IMG/VR virus record: IMGVR_UViG_3300006163_000011
Location: 1 to 32,975 of that record
Reading direction: 5' to 3' (one strand)
DNA length: 32,975 nucleotides
Origin: a virus
Numbering within the stretch: position 1 is the first letter of the stretch; each line of letters begins with the position of its first letter. The notes beneath the pieces were generated by a model, which was not told the origin of the DNA, did no database searches, and saw nothing but the letters and a program-made list of their open reading frames with translations. A program made the position numbers and the translations under genes. Positions 7,221 to 14,000 of the stretch are shown in pieces.

Positions 7221-8479
7221 TTAGTGCCTCCCATCAGGCCTTGGCTCAGCACTGCCGACAGCAGGCCGGGGTCTATGTGGTCGCCCGGCACGTAGTCCGG
7301 GTTGATCTTCTTCATTGCGGCTTCGAGGGTTTCCCGCGCCTCGGCCTTGTTGATCAGGCCCTGCGTGGAGGAGAGCCTGGCCAGGGCGGCGCGGACACCG
7401 TTGGCGTTGGGCGGGTCGTCGGGGTGGTACTTGTACGGCAGCGCCCACGCCGCTTGCGTGTCGGGGTCGCCGGTGCGCTTCCCGGCGCAGATCCCGGCGT
7501 AGAACGTCTCGGGGTCGTCGGCCTGGGTGCCGTTGTGCCACGCCTTGGATGCGTCCCACGCCGAGTTATCAACGGCCGCGTCGGTCTCAGCGGTCGGCCG
7601 GGGAGCGGGTGCGGTGGCGTGGATCGTGACGGTTTCGCGGGCGGCCGTCTTGCTGCCCGGCATCGGCGGGATCGGCTTGATCTGCTTCCCGTCGGCGTCG
7701 AAGTAGTCGTTGTCGGTGTCGCCTTCGGGGGTGGCGTCGTCGTCGCCGTCACCGTCGGGGTCGAAGCGGGGCTTGCCGTCGGCGCCCATCACCCACCCGT
7801 CACCGATCGGCTTGTCACCGTCGGCGGCTACGGGCCGGGTGGCGTTGAGGACCGACAGATCCCACGCGTCCTTCACCGACCCGTCCTGGCCCCGCACCCG
7901 GTCCGCCAGCCCGTCAGCGACCGCCTCATGGTCCTTGTACCAGGTGGTGGCCCGCATCTTGTTCCGCCAGTACTCGGCGGTTTTCCCGGTGCGCTCTGCG
8001 TAGATCCCGGCGATGTTGTCGGACGCGTCGTCGAGCTGCTGCGCCAGGTCCCGCATGTCGGCGGCGTTCCCGATCCCGGCCGCGAACCCGTCGTGGATCA
8101 TCATCGTGGAGAACGGCGCCATCTCCAGGTGGCCGGGGCTGGCGGCCTGCGCGATGAACGACGCGGCGGAGGCGGCCAGGCCGTCGACGGTGATGGCGAC
8201 GATGCCGCGCCGCGCCTTCAAGCTGTTGTAGATGGCGATGGCGTCGAACACGTCGCCGCCCGGCGAGTTGAGGTGCAGGTCGATGTCACCGTCGATGCCG
8301 GATAACTCGGCGAGGAACCCGCCGGCGGACACGCCGAAGAACCCGATCTCGTCGAAGATGGAGACCAAGGTGGGTTCGCCGACGTCGGCCTTGTTGGTGA
8401 TCGACCACCAGCGCGGCTGGCCGCCCTGGGCGTTCTGTAGCCGGCGGGTGGACCGCATCGGCCGTGCTCCGCGCTCCAT
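7217..8479 (-). CDS. ClpP-like (S14) prohead protease
   Basis: The 420-residue product has an S14 serine-protease domain in residues about 35-200. DLHLNSPGGDVFDAIAIYNS is the ClpP strand-helix region, DGLAASAAS holds the probable nucleophile Ser104, and MMIHDG holds the probable catalytic His129. After residue 210 comes an acidic low-complexity segment and a second about 150-residue domain with no motif I recognise, perhaps scaffolding. The enzyme should cleave capsid protein N-termini during head maturation. ATG at 8479 has GGGAG eight bases upstream; ATG 8458 is an alternative. Codon 59 is TTA. Confidence 0.88.
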   Translation of the reverse strand: MERGARPMRSTRRLQNAQGGQPRWWSITNKADVGEPTLVSIFDEIGFFGVSAGGFLAELSGIDGDIDLHLNSPGGDVFDAIAIYNSLKARRGIVAITVDGLAASAASFIAQAASPGHLEMAPFSTMMIHDGFAAGIGNAADMRDLAQQLDDASDNIAGIYAERTGKTAEYWRNKMRATTWYKDHEAVADGLADRVRGQDGSVKDAWDLSVLNATRPVAADGDKPIGDGWVMGADGKPRFDPDGDGDDDATPEGDTDNDYFDADGKQIKPIPPMPGSKTAARETVTIHATAPAPRPTAETDAAVDNSAWDASKAWHNGTQADDPETFYAGICAGKRTGDPDTQAAWALPYKYHPDDPPNANGVRAALARLSSTQGLINKAEARETLEAAMKKINPDYVPGDHIDPGLLSAVLSQGLMGGTK

Positions 8480-8480
8480 A

Positions 8481-9920
8481 TCAGCGGCTCCCTAGTTCTA
8501 CCGGCTGGTATCCATCGCTGAGTACGCGCCGTACCAGCGCCTTCATGTCGTCGGGGTCCGCGGTGCGGGCGCGGATGGTGATGGACTCCCGGGCTGCCGC
8601 GGGCGGTCCGGCCGGTGTCGGCTCGGTGGCGGGCGCTTCGGGCGGCGACGGCACCCACGCGGGCGGCAGCGCCGGAGCTTGGGTGGCCTTCTCAACCACG
8701 TCCATGTCGGGCAGGCCGACCGTCTCCAGCACGTCGTGGGGGTCGTATCCGGCGTTGACGAGAGCCTGCGCCGCCTTCGCCTTCTCCGACAGCTCCAGAG
8801 CGGCTGTTTCGGCGTTTTCCGGCGACGGGTCCTGGTAGTCGAACTCGGCGACCTTCTCTGCCCCGCCGAATAACGGCAGGAGCTTGGAGTTGAGCGTGTC
8901 GCGGCGCCGGTTCAACCTGGGGATGACCTGCCAGGCGACGAACACCTCCTGCGCCGTCTGCGAGTTGGCCCGGTTGACGTCATCCGAGGTGCCCATCATG
9001 GCCTTGTGGATCCGCCACGCCTCCCGCAGCTCGTCCCGGTTCGCCAGCCGTAGTTCCCCGTACTCCATGTCCTTGTTGGAATGCGCGGACGGCATCCACT
9101 GCATCCCGTCCTCAAGCACACCGACATGCCCCGCCCGGGCCACGCCACGGTGAGACTCGCGCCACCGGTCGATCAGCTCATCGAACTGGACGTCGGTCAG
9201 CCGGTTCGGGACGGTGATGACACCGCCCGGATCGGCCCCGTTCAGGAACAGGTTCCGCTGGTATTCGGTCGCGTACCGCTGCTGCTGAATGTTCGGCATG
9301 ATCGACGCGACCGGGCCGGCACCCCGGTACGGGTCGAGCGGGTCCGGCCGCTTTTCGAGGATGACCTCGTCGCGGCGGAGCGGCACCTGCTCACCGCTGG
9401 GCCCGGTGTAGATCCAGCCGACCAGGTAGTCGTCCGGGTCGGGCACGGGTTCGAACCGGTCTGGGCGGACGTACCACATGGAGGTCGGGAAACCGGCTTC
9501 CATGTCCAGGACCCAGAACGTCTCCCCCGTCAGTTCCTCGTGCTGCTGGGACCCTTCGAAGAACTCGAACCGGGAGTGGAAGTCGTTCGGGTTGTTGATC
9601 AGCTGGATCGCGGCGTGCTGCACGATCTCTGTGCGTTCGTCGCTGCCTCGGTCGCCGGTGGTGTACCGGACCCGGCCGTCTTGCGGCGGTTTGCGGTACA
9701 GCTTCCAGGTGGGTGTTGCTGCTGATTCGGCCAGCAGGCTGACGATGCCGTAGAGGGTGCCGGACACGCCGTACTGGCGGAGGTGGTTCTCCCGGTCCTG
9801 GCGGCCCGCGCCGAGGTTGAACGATAAGCCGCGCTGGTAGCGGTAGCTCTCGGATAAGGGGACGGGCGGGCGGGTCTGGTTGCGGACGGCGGCGGTCAAC
9901 GTCCGTAACGGCGACCTCAT
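8481..9920 (-). CDS. Portal protein (HK97 type)
   Basis: A 479-residue product. ATG 9920 was chosen because it overlaps the upstream TGA as ATGA; the in-frame extension further upstream is Arg/Pro-rich shadow. Typical features: SGTLYGIVSLLAESAATPTW near the start, EELTGETFWVLDMEAG, VPLRRDEVILEKRPDPLDPY followed by RG, and MGTSDDVNRANSQTAQEVFV near residue 310, the conserved portal segment. It would form the dodecameric DNA channel at the capsid vertex. It carries four TTA codons (5, 22, 32 and 350), the most of any gene in the window, three within the first 32 codons. Confidence 0.9.
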   Translation of the reverse strand: MRSPLRTLTAAVRNQTRPPVPLSESYRYQRGLSFNLGAGRQDRENHLRQYGVSGTLYGIVSLLAESAATPTWKLYRKPPQDGRVRYTTGDRGSDERTEIVQHAAIQLINNPNDFHSRFEFFEGSQQHEELTGETFWVLDMEAGFPTSMWYVRPDRFEPVPDPDDYLVGWIYTGPSGEQVPLRRDEVILEKRPDPLDPYRGAGPVASIMPNIQQQRYATEYQRNLFLNGADPGGVITVPNRLTDVQFDELIDRWRESHRGVARAGHVGVLEDGMQWMPSAHSNKDMEYGELRLANRDELREAWRIHKAMMGTSDDVNRANSQTAQEVFVAWQVIPRLNRRRDTLNSKLLPLFGGAEKVAEFDYQDPSPENAETAALELSEKAKAAQALVNAGYDPHDVLETVGLPDMDVVEKATQAPALPPAWVPSPPEAPATEPTPAGPPAAARESITIRARTADPDDMKALVRRVLSDGYQPVELGSR

Positions 9921-10210
9921 TGAGGCGCCTGGGTGTCGCTGCCGGTGAGCGCTTCGAGGGCAAGCAGCGACAGGCCTGCGACGAGGTAGCCGACGATGTG
10001 GTGCCACTGCCAGGCGGCGTAGTCGATGAGCGCGAAGCCGGCCAACGTCAGAGCGAGGGTGCGGAGCGCGGCCCAGCCGATCGAGAGGCGTCCGGCGGCG
10101 CGGCCGAGGGCCTGCGCGGCGAGGACCAGGAGCGGACGGCGGGTGCGCTTGGGGCGGTCGGCGGCGCGCTCAGCGGTGTAGCTGGTGCGCAAGGTGCCGA
10201 TGAACGCCAT
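9917..10210 (-). CDS. Small two-helix membrane protein upstream of portal
   Basis: The 97-residue product has a basic N-terminus (residues 12-28), then hydrophobic segments at about 47-62 and 70-88. Its stop overlaps the portal start as ATGA, so the genes are coupled. No holin-specific motif is recognised; two membrane segments and position at the head of the structural operon would also fit an unrelated membrane accessory. No good Shine-Dalgarno is seen before ATG 10210, so the true start may lie elsewhere or the message may be leaderless. Confidence 0.5.
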   Translation of the reverse strand: MAFIGTLRTSYTAERAADRPKRTRRPLLVLAAQALGRAAGRLSIGWAALRTLALTLAGFALIDYAAWQWHHIVGYLVAGLSLLALEALTGSDTQAPQ

Positions 10211-10230
10211 GTCACGGAGGATACCGCGTA

Positions 10231-10251
10231 GGTGTTACCACCGGTAGCACC
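10231..10251. promoter_or_regulatory. Imperfect palindrome upstream of the portal operon
   Basis: The 21-base segment from GGTGTTACC to GGTAGCACC is an interrupted dyad (outer arms GGTG/CACC and inner TACC/GGTA). It sits 20 bases upstream of the leftward membrane-protein gene and 25 bases before the rightward tRNA. It may be an operator for the late head operon. No convincing -35/-10 pair was found with it. Confidence 0.3.
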
Positions 10252-10275
10252 CTCTGACTAGCATGAATGCGGCCA

Positions 10276-10351
10276 GCCCCCGTGGCCCAACGGCAGAGGC
10301 ACCCGCCTTAAAAGCGGACTGATCCGGGTTCGAATCCCGGCGGAGGCACCA
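10276..10351 (+). tRNA. tRNA with UAA anticodon (reads UUA, Leu), short variable loop
   Basis: A 76-base cloverleaf can be drawn. The acceptor arm is GCCCCCG (10276-10282) with CGGAGGC (10341-10347), with one C-A mismatch. The anticodon arm has loop CTTAAAA (10307-10313) and anticodon TAA at 10309-10311. The T arm is CCGGG-TTCGAAT-CCCGG (10324-10340), and the discriminator A plus CCA are encoded. The anticodon predicts decoding of UUA leucine. Bacterial tRNA-Leu normally has a long variable arm, but here the variable loop is five bases (10319-10323). There is also a C-A mismatch at the top of the anticodon stem. Function and charging are therefore uncertain. Confidence 0.8.
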
Positions 10352-10421
10352 GAGCCGTAAACCAGCTGGCCGGTTGGCGCGTCTCAGTGTCGCCCTACCC
10401 GCCTATCCCCCGGGGTGTGTC

Positions 10422-10898
10422 GTGTACCAGCAGCCTGCACCTGCGGCCCCATGGTGGCGACGTGTCCCGTGGTGGGCGTGGCCGGCCGGCGCGGTGGGGG
10501 CTGTGGGTGTGGTGGCGGTGGCGTTGACACCGGACACGGGCCAGCACACGGCAGCAGCCCCGACAGCCCGGGCGACGCACGCGACGGTGTCCCCGGCTGC
10601 GAAGGCGAAGGCGGGGCCGCCGACGTCGGCTCACGTCACGAAGGCGCAGTACGGGGCACGCTGGCCGTTCGTGCACGTGAAGGCGGGGACGGTGCGGTGT
10701 GTCCTGTCGCCTGCGGGGATCGGCGAGGTGACGTTCACGGCGGATGGCGGCCCGACGTGGGCGTTGAACGGGACCGCGCTCGATCATGGGGTGCCGGATA
10801 TTCCGAAGCGGGAGTGGCGGAAGGACCCGGCGATTCCGGGGGCGCGGATCGATGTTGCGCCGTTGCGGGAGCCCGTCGCGAGAGCATGCGGCCTGTAG
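10422..10898 (+). CDS. Membrane-anchored DUF2511-like protein
   Basis: The product is about 158 residues from GTG 10422; an upstream TTG at 10374 is possible. Residues about 8-35 hold WWRRVPWWAWPAGAVGAVGV, a basic-then-hydrophobic anchor or uncleaved signal. An Ala/Thr/Pro linker follows, then a C-terminal domain beginning YGARWPFVHVKAGTVRC and ending CGL, the WPF-x(n)-C pattern I associate with DUF2511 (YebY-like) exported proteins. It is oriented opposite to the neighbouring late genes, next to a tRNA, as expected of a moron gene that could be expressed in the lysogen. The domain name is from memory; the biochemical role is unknown. Confidence 0.6.
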   Translation: MYQQPAPAAPWWRRVPWWAWPAGAVGAVGVVAVALTPDTGQHTAAAPTARATHATVSPAAKAKAGPPTSAHVTKAQYGARWPFVHVKAGTVRCVLSPAGIGEVTFTADGGPTWALNGTALDHGVPDIPKREWRKDPAIPGARIDVAPLREPVARACGL

Positions 10899-10899
10899 A

Positions 10900-11100
10900 T
10901 CAGTCCCACAGTTCGGCGATGAGGGCTCGTTCCGTCGCGGTCAGGTCTTCGCCGAACAGGTACGCCGTGTTGAGTGTCACGGCCTGCTGTGATGGCTGGT
11001 TCTGGCGGTGTGTGCGGATCGGCTGGTCGGCGTCGTGGCCGCGCGGTAGGTCACATGCGCTGTGGCCCCAGTAGACACGGCAGGTCTCCGCATCGCTCAC
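10900..11100 (-). CDS. Small hypothetical protein
   Basis: A 66-residue product from GTG 11100, which overlaps the upstream stop as GTGA. It begins VSDAETCRVYWGHSACDLPR with two cysteines and a histidine, and ends in an acidic helix (GEDLTATERALIAELWD). It is the last gene of a leftward five-gene accessory run that starts at the Phd-type antitoxin, and it converges with the DUF2511-like gene one base away. No function recognised. Confidence 0.5.
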   Translation of the reverse strand: MSDAETCRVYWGHSACDLPRGHDADQPIRTHRQNQPSQQAVTLNTAYLFGEDLTATERALIAELWD

Positions 11101-11387
11101 GGCAGCTCGATCCCGTCGAGGCGGTCTGCCGCCAGATCCAGCGCCACGGCCACTCCCTGCGCTGTGATCACGTCGCCGGGATGGGCGCGCAGCTGCTCGG
11201 CGCAGTACCGGATCTGTTCGGGGAGGGTACGGCGCTTCACCGCGAAGAACAGCGACTCGGCCTGCGGGCCGACCGGCCAATCCATCGGCGGCTTAGGTGT
11301 GCGCTCCGGCTCCGGTTCGAAGATCTTGGCGACGCTCACGGGCTCGGACGATGACCAGTCGACGTCACCCTTCGGATACTCAGGCAT
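11097..11387 (-). CDS. Small hypothetical protein
   Basis: A 96-residue product starting MPEYPKGDVDWSSSEPVSVA. It is Pro/Glu-rich in the first 40 residues, followed by helices (PEQIRYCAEQLRAHPGDVIT and AVALDLAADRLDGIEL). It overlaps both neighbours by 4-8 bases, so it is translationally coupled. The last helices are typical of small actinophage accessory proteins, but no family is recognised. Confidence 0.5.
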   Translation of the reverse strand: MPEYPKGDVDWSSSEPVSVAKIFEPEPERTPKPPMDWPVGPQAESLFFAVKRRTLPEQIRYCAEQLRAHPGDVITAQGVAVALDLAADRLDGIELP

Positions 11388-11847
11388 CGGCCAGCCCCAG
11401 TTCCTCGCGCACAGCGGCGATCACATCGGCCCTGTGCTGGCAATAGGCGTCGTCGTCGAGTGAGCCATCCGGGAACCGGCAGGCATCCTGTACGGCGTCG
11501 ACGGCAGCCTCCCAGATTCGTTCCAGGGCGAATGCGATCCGGTCGGTCGGCATCGGGTCACCATCGCGGGGTCCCCGGGCCTGCCGGACCGCCAGGAGGA
11601 GCTGCCATGCGGCATCGACGGTGATCGGGGTGCTGACCTTCGTGGACATCAGGCCGTTGGTGTGGCTGATCGACAAGAGGGCGTCCTCAGCGTGGAACGG
11701 CTCCACTTCGATCGCGTTGGAGTAGTGGTAGGGCGCGTGCTGCCAAATCGGTCGATCGCTCGCCTTTCGATCTTCGATTTCCTGATCGAGGGCTTCCGCG
11801 ATCTCGTCGGCGGTCATGCCGTGCGAGTGCCAGGTCGGTTCAGACAT
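11380..11847 (-). CDS. Hypothetical accessory protein
   Basis: A 155-residue product starting MSEPTWHSHGMTADEIAEAL. It is mainly helical and acidic with no metal-binding cluster, membrane segment or catalytic motif that I can identify. Its start lies 8 bases inside the upstream gene and its stop 8 bases inside the next one, so it belongs to the same coupled accessory operon. Function unknown. Confidence 0.5.
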   Translation of the reverse strand: MSEPTWHSHGMTADEIAEALDQEIEDRKASDRPIWQHAPYHYSNAIEVEPFHAEDALLSISHTNGLMSTKVSTPITVDAAWQLLLAVRQARGPRDGDPMPTDRIAFALERIWEAAVDAVQDACRFPDGSLDDDAYCQHRADVIAAVREELGLADA

Positions 11848-12046
11848 CGGTGCTCACCGCCCTGAACTCGTACGGATCGCTGGGGTCATTCACGGGCCAG
11901 AAGTCGGTCACCCCGTCGTCGAACTCAACCAGGTAGCAATCGCGCTCGGGACCAGGGACGACACATCGAAGAATGGCCCATTGGCCGCTGCGGAATCCGT
12001 AGGGGTGTGTGGCTCGGATGAGTGTGATGCCAGGCTGTTCAGGCAT
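11840..12046 (-). CDS. Small hypothetical protein next to the Phd-type antitoxin
   Basis: A 68-residue product starting MPEQPGITLIRATHPYGFRS. ATG 12046 lies 8 bases inside the end of the antitoxin gene. It appears as a small beta-barrel-like sequence (RSGQWAILRCVVPGPERDCY, then LVEFDDGVTDFWPV) rather than a RelE/YoeB, Doc or PIN toxin: the basic catalytic pattern of RelE-type toxins is absent and it is acidic. A toxin role is thus unlikely, though this is the position a toxin would occupy. Confidence 0.5.
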   Translation of the reverse strand: MPEQPGITLIRATHPYGFRSGQWAILRCVVPGPERDCYLVEFDDGVTDFWPVNDPSDPYEFRAVSTDV

Positions 12047-12251
12047 CGGCGTCCTTCCTGAGTGCGGCGCGTGCGGCGTCGAGGCCGCCAGCTGCGTCGA
12101 TGAGGTCGAGCACGTCCACGGGTACGACGGCGGCCTGCGGTGCGCCGCGCCGGGTGAGGCGTACGGCGCGGTCTTGGAGGCGTACGGCGTTGACGACTTC
12201 GGTGAGGTTGGCTCGGGCCTCGCTGACCGGCATCTCGTCTGCGATGTCCAT
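12039..12251 (-). CDS. Phd/YefM-type antitoxin or repressor without visible toxin
   Basis: A 70-residue product. MPVSEARANLTEVVNAVRLQ followed by RLTRRGAPQAAVVPVDVLDLI is the classic Phd/YefM DNA-binding N-terminal fold. The C-terminal toxin-binding tail is short (about residues 55-70). ATG 12251 is preceded by TTGTAC (12285-12280) and TACGAT (12263-12258) on the same strand, 16 bases apart, placing transcription start near the ATG, so the message may be leaderless. TGTACA motifs, the known core of YefM operators, lie just upstream. No toxin gene follows, so it may act as a stand-alone repressor. Confidence 0.75.
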   Translation of the reverse strand: MDIADEMPVSEARANLTEVVNAVRLQDRAVRLTRRGAPQAAVVPVDVLDLIDAAGGLDAARAALRKDADA

Positions 12252-12257
12252 GCGTAC

Positions 12258-12320
12258 ATCGTAGCTTACGCGTCTTCTTGTACAAAACTCTTGATTGTAC
12301 GAAGCGACGCGTTGTACAAT
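12258..12320. promoter_or_regulatory. Divergent promoters with three TGTACA-type operator boxes
   Basis: TTGTACAA at 12278-12285, TTGTACGA at 12295-12302 and TTGTACAA at 12312-12319 form a direct array with an exact 17-base step. On the + strand TTGATT (12291-12296) and TACAAT (12315-12320), 18 bases apart, form a promoter ending right at the ATG of the zinc-finger gene. On the - strand TTGTAC/TACGAT serves the antitoxin. TGTACA is the published core of E. coli YefM-YoeB operators, so binding by the adjacent Phd/YefM-type protein is a reasonable inference. One occupied array could shut both genes. Confidence 0.6.
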
Positions 12321-12326
12321 TCAGGT

Positions 12327-12665
12327 ATGACGAAGACGCAGACCACCGCCACCTGCCGCCGCTGCCGGGCCACCCTCCGCTCGGCCAAAAGCATCGCTGC
12401 CGGCATCGGCCCCGTCTGCGCCAAGCGCGAGCGCCAGGAGAACGCCGCCAAGGCCGCCGGCTTCAAGCCCGCCGCCATCGTCAAGGCCCGCGAACTCATC
12501 GCCGACAAAGCGATCCTGCCCCTGCGTGGCCGCCGCGTCTTCCAGGTCATCGGCTCGGGCGGCGACCGGTACCTGACCGCCCCGGCCTCCTGCAACTGCC
12601 CGGCTGGGCTCAAGGGCCGGTACGCCTGCTACCACCGGGCGGCGGCCGTCATCCTCGCCGCCTGA
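12327..12665 (+). CDS. DUF6011-like and SWIM-type zinc-finger protein
   Basis: A 112-residue product starting MTKTQTTATCRRCRATLRSA. The first 35 residues, C-x-x-C ... GPVC, match the short zinc finger called DUF6011 (name from memory). Residues 89-103 hold C-N-C-P-A-G followed by CYH, the SWIM zinc-finger spacing. Both often occur together in actinophages and actinomycete elements, probably as DNA- or protein-binding modules. It is rightward in a leftward region, and its stop abuts the stop of the large terminase gene exactly (TGATCA). The promoter appears to place the transcript start at or next to the ATG. Confidence 0.7.
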   Translation: MTKTQTTATCRRCRATLRSAKSIAAGIGPVCAKRERQENAAKAAGFKPAAIVKARELIADKAILPLRGRRVFQVIGSGGDRYLTAPASCNCPAGLKGRYACYHRAAAVILAA

Positions 12666-14000
12666 TCAATACCGGAACGACCTGTACCGCGGCTGGCGGC
12701 CGAAGTCCCGCTCAGCCACCACATACCGCAACGCATCCAGGCCGTGGTCATCAGCCTTCACCGGCTCCTCCTTCAACCCCCCAGCGCCACCCGGCTTCAC
12801 CGCCCACACATACCCCGGCACCTCCTCAGCCGTACACGTAGGCCGCTTCGCCTCCACCAGCTCCGGATCACGAGCCACCAGCGAATCCCGCATCACGAAC
12901 AGCCGCGGCCTGCCGTCCCCCGCCGGCCGCAACCGGGTCTGCACCGCCTGGATTCCCTCGGTGACTGCCTTGTGCGCCGCGGTCGTGGATACCCCAAGTT
13001 CCCGCTCCAGCACCGCGCGGCCTTCCGCGTCGTGGTCACACACGATCGCGCGCGGCCTGGGCTCGATCCACCGGCCTCCAGGGGCGACAACGCGGAGGAT
13101 GTCGGCGGCGTGCTGATCCACTGTCTTACGGGTGTGGTACCACTCCCGATACAGGTACAGGCGACCGTCCGGATCTTCAGCGAAACACTGGGTGACCTGC
13201 GGATTGGTGTACCCGAAGTCGATACCCCACCACCTGTCCCACTGCGGCGGCGGCGAGAAGTGGTCGATCAGGTGCACCGCGGGGTCCCAGCCGTCATAGA
13301 TGATGCCCTCGGCTGCAGCCCACTTCCCGTCATACAGCCGCAGACGCCGCACCCCGGTGAGCGACTGCAGCTTCGCCATGTAGTCGACACCGCGCGGCGT
13401 GAAGCTGCCGTCGCTGTTGACGTAGGCGGGGTTGTCGACGTGCCGGGAGATCAGTCGGGTCATGTGGCCGGCGTCGGCGCGTTCGTTCATCCAATGCTGC
13501 GGGTGGGCTGGGTTGCATGCGGCGATCTGCTGCTGCCAGGGGAGACGGGAGTGGCGTAGCCGGGTGCCGAGCGTTTCCCAGTCGGTGATGGTCAGCTCGG
13601 TGGCCTCATCACAGAAGATCAAGTCGTATTCGGAGGAGAGGACTTTCTCGGGTTTGTCGAGGCCGCCGACGACGATCCGGGATCCGTTGCTGTACCGGTA
13701 GCAGGGCGCTTCTTTGGGGGACCCGCCGAACCAGCGGACCACATGCTCGGCCAGCGCGGCGGCGGCGACCTGTTCCTCGAAGGTGACCAGTGTCGTGGAG
13801 CCGAGGGACACGCCGGTTTTCCGGGCGATGAGGCACCGGATCTTCGGGTACTTCAGCGCGGCCAGGTGCAGCCGGTATAAGGCGGCGAGGCTCTTGCCGG
13901 TGCCGGCGGGCCCGTCGAGGAGGACTTCGCTGGCGCGGGTGGCGAACAGGTCACGGGCTGCGCCGCGCGGCTCGTACCGGACGACGGTCGGAGTGGTCAT
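12666..14000 (-). CDS. terL: Terminase large subunit (TerL)
   Basis: A 444-residue product from ATG 14000, which shares a base with the upstream stop (TGATG). The N-terminal ATPase has Walker A GPAGTGKS (residues 30-37) and Walker B LIFCDEATE (about 127-135). The C-terminal RNase H-like nuclease has GIDFGYTN (Asp about 261), IVCDHDAE (Asp about 322/324) and DDHGLDALRY near 417-426, giving the expected acidic metal-binding set. It would translocate DNA into proheads and cut the concatemer. Codon 41 is TTA. The portal gene is not directly next: an accessory block of about 2.7 kb separates them. Confidence 0.93.
   Translation of the reverse strand: MTTPTVVRYEPRGAARDLFATRASEVLLDGPAGTGKSLAALYRLHLAALKYPKIRCLIARKTGVSLGSTTLVTFEEQVAAAALAEHVVRWFGGSPKEAPCYRYSNGSRIVVGGLDKPEKVLSSEYDLIFCDEATELTITDWETLGTRLRHSRLPWQQQIAACNPAHPQHWMNERADAGHMTRLISRHVDNPAYVNSDGSFTPRGVDYMAKLQSLTGVRRLRLYDGKWAAAEGIIYDGWDPAVHLIDHFSPPPQWDRWWGIDFGYTNPQVTQCFAEDPDGRLYLYREWYHTRKTVDQHAADILRVVAPGGRWIEPRPRAIVCDHDAEGRAVLERELGVSTTAAHKAVTEGIQAVQTRLRPAGDGRPRLFVMRDSLVARDPELVEAKRPTCTAEEVPGYVWAVKPGGAGGLKEEPVKADDHGLDALRYVVAERDFGRQPRYRSFRY

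Noticed and set aside
9917-10210. Holin of a lysis cassette
   Set aside because: Two hydrophobic segments alone are not diagnostic, and no endolysin or amidase gene lies near; lysis genes are more likely left of the window beyond the tail genes.
10276-10351. Ochre suppressor tRNA
   Set aside because: The seven-base loop CTTAAAA places UAA, not UUA, as the anticodon. It would read the leucine codon UUA rather than the stop UAA.
10276-10351. tRNA 3' end as the attachment site of the prophage
   Set aside because: It lies deep inside the phage head/accessory region, about 17 kb from the integrase, and no second copy of its 3' half was seen near the integrase.
11840-12251. Complete toxin-antitoxin pair
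   Set aside because: The gene after the Phd/YefM-type protein is acidic and beta-type, without RelE/YoeB, Doc or PIN features, and no other candidate toxin adjoins it.
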